Made by a program: the position numbers and the translations under genes
The notes under the pieces: model-generated
The model's database searches: none
What the model was told of the DNA's origin: nothing
Seen by the model: only the letters and a program-made list of their open reading frames with translations
Shown: piece after piece, positions 57,617 through 64,000 of the stretch
Layout of the letters: each line of letters starts with the position of its first letter
Numbering within the stretch: position 1 is the stretch's first letter
Assembly: GCA_028583405.1 (NCBI GenBank)
Contig: CM053260.1
Span: 13,910,660-13,974,659 of the forward strand
DNA: 64,000 bases
From: Pogonophryne albipinna
Lineage: Eukaryota > Chordata > Actinopteri > Perciformes > Artedidraconidae
Direction: 5' to 3'

Positions 57617-58386
57617 TTAGTCTGTTTGCAATGTTTGCAGCATACTGTAGCATTTAATCACTTATTTGTTATGGTTTTCACAGGCTACTATAATGAAAAA
57701 ACATCAATGTTTTAGATCAAATAAAGTATATAGTTTGCTTTTTGCAGTATATTTTTTGTAATATTGTTGGGGTGTTTTTACACAGTACAGTAGATTGAAG
57801 TAAATCAACTTATACATTAAGATAAGATAAGATGGACCTTTATTAATCCCTGTGGGGAAATTCAGTGGTTCAAACAGCAACAGGGTAAGAGTGAAAAACA
57901 GGATAGCACAGATTCACACAGATTAATAAAATGAGCGATAAAAATATAATAATGAGAAACTATGTAATAAGAAATGAATAAAACTCAAATATAATTATAA
58001 TGTATTGTATTATTAAGTAATATCATACATTAACCCCATTATAGCAGATGCCACATTGAATGGATGAACACATTTATGCATCAATAATTACAACAGAGTA
58101 TTTCTAAATACAAGTTGTAAAAATACTTATATGTATTTAATATTAATAACATGATGATAATACTTTTCAGGGTTAGGTCCGGTCTGACAGCGCTTAGCTC
58201 TCTGCTGCAGAGAAGATCACTGCTCTAAACAAATCCTACATCCAAACGGAATAAATATAATTAATTATGATGAATACGTTAAGTCTTGTTCATTGTTTTT
58301 CACTTTTATTAAATGTTTGATATTTCCGGCACAGACCCTTTCATACCGGCAATGCGCAATAGAAACAACAGAAAGTGCGACAGTTT
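57617..58386. other. Intergenic or intronic AT-rich sequence with LINE tail
   Basis: At 57822-57870 GATAAGATAAGATGGACC followed by TTTATTAATCCCTGTGGGG is a minus-strand L2-like LINE 3' tail. The remainder has no supported feature. Confidence 0.55.
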
Positions 58387-58394
58387 AAATATGC

Positions 58395-58944
58395 CAGTGT
58401 TAATTTCGTCAACGAAAACTATGACGAAAAATGTTCGTCAACAACCTTTTTTACATGACTAAGACGAGACGATGACGAGCTAAAAATAGATTCTTGATAA
58501 CAAAACTATGACGAAATGTATATTTAGTTTTCGTTGACGAGACGAGATGGGACTAAGGTGTTAATGGTGGACTATCGGACATTCAAAATGCAGCATATTT
58601 TCCCCCAAGTGTCCATCTTGTCTGTCAAAATGCATCACACGTTTCTAACTTGCAATATCATTATTTCCGCTCTCTTCACTCCAGAAGAGCGATCTCTCTG
58701 TGTGCGGGGGGCGGGGCCTAACAGACATGCTGCAGCAGACACAGAGATATGCCGGGGACAGAGCGTTCAGAGAGTATAGAGACACATTTTGACTAAAAGT
58801 TGACTAAAACGTTTTGAGTTTTCGTCGACTAAAACTAGACTAAAACTACAAAGGATAGGAATGACTAAAATGTGACTAAAACTAATAACCATTTTCGTCT
58901 AAAGACTAAGACTAAATCAAAAACAGCTGCCAAAATTAACACTG
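58395..58944. mobile_element. hAT MITE, CAGTGTTAATTT ends, 8-bp duplication
   Basis: CAGTGTTAATTTCGTCAACG at the left, CCAAAATTAACACTG at the right. The flanks are AAATATGC at 58387-58394 and 58945-58952, exact. Subterminal GACGAAAA and GACTAAAA repeats are abundant. It is 550 bp and noncoding. Confidence 0.92.
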
Positions 58945-58952
58945 AAATATGC

Positions 58953-60560
58953 TAACACAAACCTACAGACTGGGGGTTGGGAGATCACAGGAGGGGGGGG
59001 AGAGCTGTGGAATGTGACCATCCCCCTTGGGAGACTTACTCCACACATTCCGATGGCCAATTAGTTTTAAACAAAGAGTTTGCAGCTAAAGTAAACAGAT
59101 ATTGTTCTAAACTGTATTAAAGTAAACAGGTATTATTTGGGACTGTTTTAAAGTAATCCTATATATAAACCTTCTTACTTACACTCAATGACCCAGATAC
59201 CCTGCCACACACACATACACCTCCTCTCATCAGCACACACACATATTTTTGCTCATCTACACTCACTGACCCAGATACCAACACACACACATACACTTCC
59301 TCTCACCAGCACACACACACTGACCCAGATATCAGCACACACACACACACATACACTTCCCCCCACCAGCACACACACACAGGTTCTTTTCAAGGTTCTT
59401 TCTGGGGCCAATATAATCTCAAGCACCAATATATCTGTGTACAATGTTTGATACTAATATATCTGTGTACAATGTTTGATTGTTTTGGGAAAGAATAGTT
59501 TGTGTGAAATCTTCCTTGAGAAATTAAAGGAGTGAGTGAAGTTAGGTGGAAGATAAAAAGTGATTCTGACCTTGACTAGTTCCGAGGCTCTCACGCTTCA
59601 CTTAGGAGTAAAATGGGACGGAAGAGCCGACCCACATCTCCGCCCCAAATATGTCCATATATACTGTTGTTTATTCATGCAAAATGCCCCCCTTGTTTCT
59701 GACTGGCTGGTCCCGATACCTGTATCGCACGGCAGTGGAGCGGGGAGCCCGGAGTGCTCTGTTACAGGGCACTCTGTATTTCGTATTGTGTTTTTTACCA
59801 TTAAAATCAGATTATTGTTATAACTTTTATGCCAGTGTTTTGAACTTCTTTTATTAAATCTGACCAGGCTCATCTAACGGACGGCGCGGAGCGGAGGTGG
59901 GCTTTAAGCCACCACTACTGTGTTTGCTCCTACACAGCATACAGCATAGGCAACATGGGGGGTGGGGGCTTCTCAAAAGATAAAATGCAGATATAATTCA
60001 CTCTCTCGACTCGCTGGTATCTCGAGCTGAGCGCTCATTGGTGGTTTGTACCCCGTGCTGCTGATGAAACTCTCCATTGGCTCGGCAAAAGTTTGTTGTT
60101 GTTTTGTGTCAGTTTTACGTCGCCACTTCCATTCACATTTTTCATCATTGTTCCACAATGTTTATCATGAAATTAATATCCATATATTTTATACTATACT
60201 TGCACTGCTTACCGTTTTCATACTTTATATATCTTAGCATATTCATACACACTGTTAATACTGCTCACAGGCTGCTAGTGTATTCATACCCCTCACTGTT
60301 TATTCATCATTCAATTCATTCTATATTTTATTCTGTAGATTGTGTACATTACTTTTCACTTTACTGCTTGTTGCACCGTTAGAAGCTAAACTGCATTTTG
60401 TTGTCTCAGTACCTGTAATCTGTGCAATAACAATAAAACAGGCATCTTTATTGTAGCCTCAACAATCAAGTTCTAAGTAGTGCAATATGAAATAAAAAGA
60501 ACTACACTCTTTTGGCAGTGTAACAATTAAACAAGAACTACACTCTTTTGGTAGTAACAA
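58953..60560. other. No gene; CA-rich low-complexity tract and unclassified sequence
   Basis: Bases 59203-59392 hold interrupted CACACA tracts in a loosely repeated unit of about 65 bp (CTCACTGACCCAGATA). Bases 59560-59930 and 59990-60450 contain short frames on both strands, none recognised, and several AATAAA motifs. Confidence 0.5.
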
Positions 60561-60950
60561 TTAGATAAATAATAAACTGTCAGACTGACACTGAAGACAA
60601 ACAAAACTATGTTCAGCAATCAATCTGTTTAGTTGACTCTGGGTGACATGTGGCGATTTAAAAAAATCGTTTTTTGGCTGTTTAGATGGTGTTGCTCCAT
60701 CTGGGTCACTGCCGGTGGTTGAGAAGGTGGGGTCTTTGGCGACTAGTTTTATAGCCTCATGTACATTAGTTGGGTGCTTCAGGAGATTGGCATTGCTGTT
60801 ATTCGATGTGGACAATGCTTTTTGTCCTGCACACAGTTTACATTTGACCATAATATTTTGTGCGTCCTTTATCCCCACAAATTGAAAATAGTGGTTATAT
60901 CTCCAAGTTGTAAATGCGCTGCTGCTCTCGCTGATACTTGCATCTGCCAT
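60561..60950 (-). pseudogene. BED-finger hAT transposase N-terminus, truncated
   Basis: From the ATG at 60950 the minus strand reads MADASISESSSAFTTWRYNH, then a BED finger (VKCKLCAGQKAL gives C-x2-C, LLKHPTNVH gives H-x4-H), a Ser/Thr-rich linker and KNDFFKSPHVTQSQLNRLIA. After LIAEH it diverges into unrelated sequence, where relatives continue with the catalytic domain. It would bind transposon ends but cannot catalyse. A hAT MITE is inserted 17 bp upstream of the start codon. Confidence 0.82.
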
Positions 60951-60967
60951 AGTGTGTGTGCTGGTGG

Positions 60968-61685
60968 CAGTGTTGCCAACTCCATAGTAAGGAAAGTAGC
61001 TATTGGCTGTCCGAAAAGTCGCCAGAAGTCCCTAAATGACGTCATCGCCTAATTTGCATATCATGTAATGGCGGTAAAATAACGTTCCACCCCCTTCTAG
61101 GATCAAAACTTGAAACCACCAGAGTAAATCCAGACATGTCTCTATTAGAAAAAGTAGAAATAGTTTTAGTAGTTTTTATTATAAATATCCCTTACAATAA
61201 AGGCAGTATAGTATGCCCGTGTGTCATCTCCAATAAATGTCTTCAACCATCCTTTAAACTCAGGGTTTGATTCCCACTCCTTTCTGTACTTTTGTGAATA
61301 CAGTTTAGACTGTGACACGATGACCTACGTGGATGTTTAGCTTGTCACAGAGAGGCACACACACAGTGGACGAGGTCATTAAGTGACTGAAGCTGTCTCG
61401 ACGCGGGAGAGTGTGGCTGTCTCCTCTCTGCTCTGACTGCAGCTGAGCTGCTGCGGGAGGCAACTGTGAGTCTGCGCGCCTGTGAGTACTATGGGAGGGC
61501 TGAGGGACTCACGGCAGCTCGTTAACTGCAGAACAATACGTGAGTCTCCAAACACCAGAAAAGTCCCTAATAACACCATTACAAGTCGTTAGATCAGTCG
61601 TTAGTCGCTTTTGACAAAAATAAGTAGCCAGAGGGTTTGGAAAGCCGCCAAATTTAACGACAAAGTCGCCAAGTTGGCAACACTG
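60968..61685. mobile_element. hAT MITE, CAGTGTTGCCAACT ends, 8-bp duplication
   Basis: CAGTGTTGCCAACT at the left, AGTTGGCAACACTG at the right. GCTGGTGG is duplicated exactly at 60960-60967 and 61686-61693. It is 718 bp and noncoding. It sits in the presumed 5' leader of the truncated hAT gene at 60561-60950. Confidence 0.93.
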
Positions 61686-61693
61686 GCTGGTGG

Positions 61694-62375
61694 TGGGCGT
61701 TGCCGTGTATGTGTGTGTGTGTATTTTCCCCATAAGGCAAGACCCGCCCAACTCTGTCTCTGATTGGCTTACCCTGAAATGTTACCCCGCGTTAACAAGC
61801 CCCCAGTCAGTGCGCCGGACTCAGATGAAAATATTTGTGGTGGCCAAACGGCGGTACTACACTTCCGTTTGGTTGCCAGGCCCGGAAACACTTTTTCCCA
61901 TTAATTTACATGGGGAAAGAGTGGTCTGTAAATTGTTGGATAATTTTTTTTTAAACTAAATAAACAACCCAGTATGAACTTGTATAGCCCTTATTAAAAA
62001 TATTCGTTCCTCAAGTTGTAAAAATGTGCTAATAACGTTATTTTGAGAGTTATTTCCCTCTGCATTATGAACGCGCATCTAACCCACGGGACCGCGCCGC
62101 CCGGCACGTTCATGTTACGTGTTCAGCACTACATGCGTTTATCTTTACCCATGGATACACACTCAGAACGGACCCATATCGCCTTACTGCCATCCCACGG
62201 AGATGTAATAATGGATATATTGTACATTCATCATTTGTAAAATATTATACTACATGGGCTGTATGATTAAATCTTGTACAGTAAATGTTGTATTAAATAA
62301 AGTTAATATTACCGACGTTAGATTAACGTCCCTGTAGCTTATTATTGCACTAAGAAGCTTATTGCACTGTGTATC
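61694..62375. other. No gene; unclassified repeat-like sequence
   Basis: It begins with a short GT run (61708-61722). Small plus-strand frames (61690-61959, 62043-62240) match nothing that I recognise. Confidence 0.45.
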
Positions 62376-62413
<38 letters not shown>

Positions 62414-62420
62414 TATATTA
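62376..62420. repeat. TA microsatellite
   Basis: Mostly perfect TA dinucleotides. The same tract resumes at 63135-63160 on the other side of the element at 62421-63134, showing insertion into the microsatellite. Confidence 0.9.
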
Positions 62421-63134
<714 letters not shown>

Positions 63135-63714
63135 TAATATATATATATATATATATATACAGTGCAATAATTATTTCATGCTAAATGAAGCTCTGTTGCT
63201 TGGATATCACTAGATCCTGTTAGCGTAATATAAGTACATAACGATTGATGTCACATTAGCATAATTACTAGCTAGCCGCTAGCTGCCAACTCGTTAATAT
63301 CAAATCCATCATAATAACAATCCATTACCATGCTGTCATGAACGCGCGGTGCTGTTACGTGTACGCAAATTGACGTGCTTGATGTGAACGAGCATTTTGG
63401 TTAAAGTTGCGCATGCGCTATGAGCGCACATATGGGTACTTCTCAGGCATGCTGGGTAATCTGTGACGTTTCACTCTCTCAAAAGTTGGGCCATTCTATC
63501 ATCATGCACTAATGAGCAACTCTCATAGGAATGAATGAGGCCCCGCCTCCCACGCTGTATCCAGTTCTTATTATACATCCATGCGCGTTAACCAATCATC
63601 ACTCCTCTCTGGTCACTTTCACTTTTCCATGGTACTGTGAGAGGACATCGCTGTATTCGCCTGTAAGCTACATCCACAGGGAGATTCGGTTCAGTTCCAT
63701 CACATAATGTAACG
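63135..63714. other. No gene recognised
   Basis: TA tract remnant, then unclassified sequence with no convincing frame. Confidence 0.5.
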
Positions 63715-63855
63715 CAGTAACGCACCCATTTAAATCACAGTAACTATAACGGCGTTACTGAATGGGAATAGGTAACTAGTAACGTTATTAGTTACCGCAA
63801 AAGTTAGTTGCGTTACAGTAATGCGTTAGTTTGTAACACGTTAGTCCCAACACTG
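63715..63855. mobile_element. hAT-type end fragment (CAGTGTTGGGACTAACG)
   Basis: The segment ends CGTTAGTCCCAACACTG, a well-known fish hAT terminal sequence, with subterminal TAACGC and GCGTTA repeats. The partner end is not seen, so it is truncated or rearranged. Confidence 0.7.
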
Positions 63856-64000
63856 GTAAACACACACCTGATCACCTGAGAGCTGCCGTTTCATTCAGAC
63901 TGTTTAAAAAAAAAAAAATGGTCTGATTTTAACAACTCAATGTGTGATTGTTATAGCAGTAATATTAGACACTAATAATACAGTAAACAACACTGTACAT
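63856..64000. other. Window end, no feature
   Basis: An A-run (63905-63918) and AT-rich sequence. Confidence 0.5.

Overview
The window reads as teleost fish nuclear DNA, probably a percomorph. It holds one recognisable host gene end, the C-terminal exons of a forkhead J3 (FOXJ3) homologue on the minus strand. Nearly everything else is transposon-derived: hAT elements with 8-bp target duplications, TTAA-targeting (piggyBac/Kolobok-type) elements, a Harbinger-type MITE, L2/CR1-like LINE pieces and microsatellites. No bacterial-type genes, operons, rRNA, tRNA or CRISPR arrays were seen.

Positions 1-34393 form one giant inverted duplication. A left arm (1-17170) is mirrored by a right arm (17240-34393) around a 69-bp spacer (17171-17239). 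Left position x pairs with right position 34394-x in the outer 6.6 kb, drifting to 34410-x at the centre. The left arm is cut by the window edge, so the real palindrome may be longer. Each arm carries, from outside in: a TTAA element holding a smaller MITE; a 4-kb composite (family U) with 420-bp terminal inverted repeats enclosing a LINE fragment and a TA-flanked MITE; tandem repeats; a copy of family R; a broken BED-finger hAT; a 1.6-kb hAT-type element; another U copy; a 680-bp hAT element; a TTAA MITE; a BED-finger hAT derivative; and a THAP-containing element, itself carrying a hAT, that abuts the centre. The spacer is the natural flank of the right-arm THAP element, so the right arm looks ancestral and the left arm its inverted copy. 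An assembly artefact is not excluded.

Positions 34394-39500 hold the rest of the TTAA element, a candidate signal-peptide exon, and repeats including a foldback element. Positions 39518-45347 hold the FOXJ3 3' UTR and last three coding exons. A 1000-base N gap (45979-46978) follows, and no further FOXJ3 exons are visible.

Positions 47000-64000 are a nested-transposon landscape. A nearly complete hAT (47716-50702) sits inside a piggyBac-like copy. A LINE endonuclease fragment is split by a hAT-like element that is itself split by a second piggyBac-like copy carrying a tiny retroposon tail. Then come a Harbinger-type MITE, several hAT MITEs, a truncated BED-finger hAT gene, and an element with a long CA microsatellite. 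Many insertions have exact target duplications or empty-site comparisons, so their relative order can be read from the sequence.
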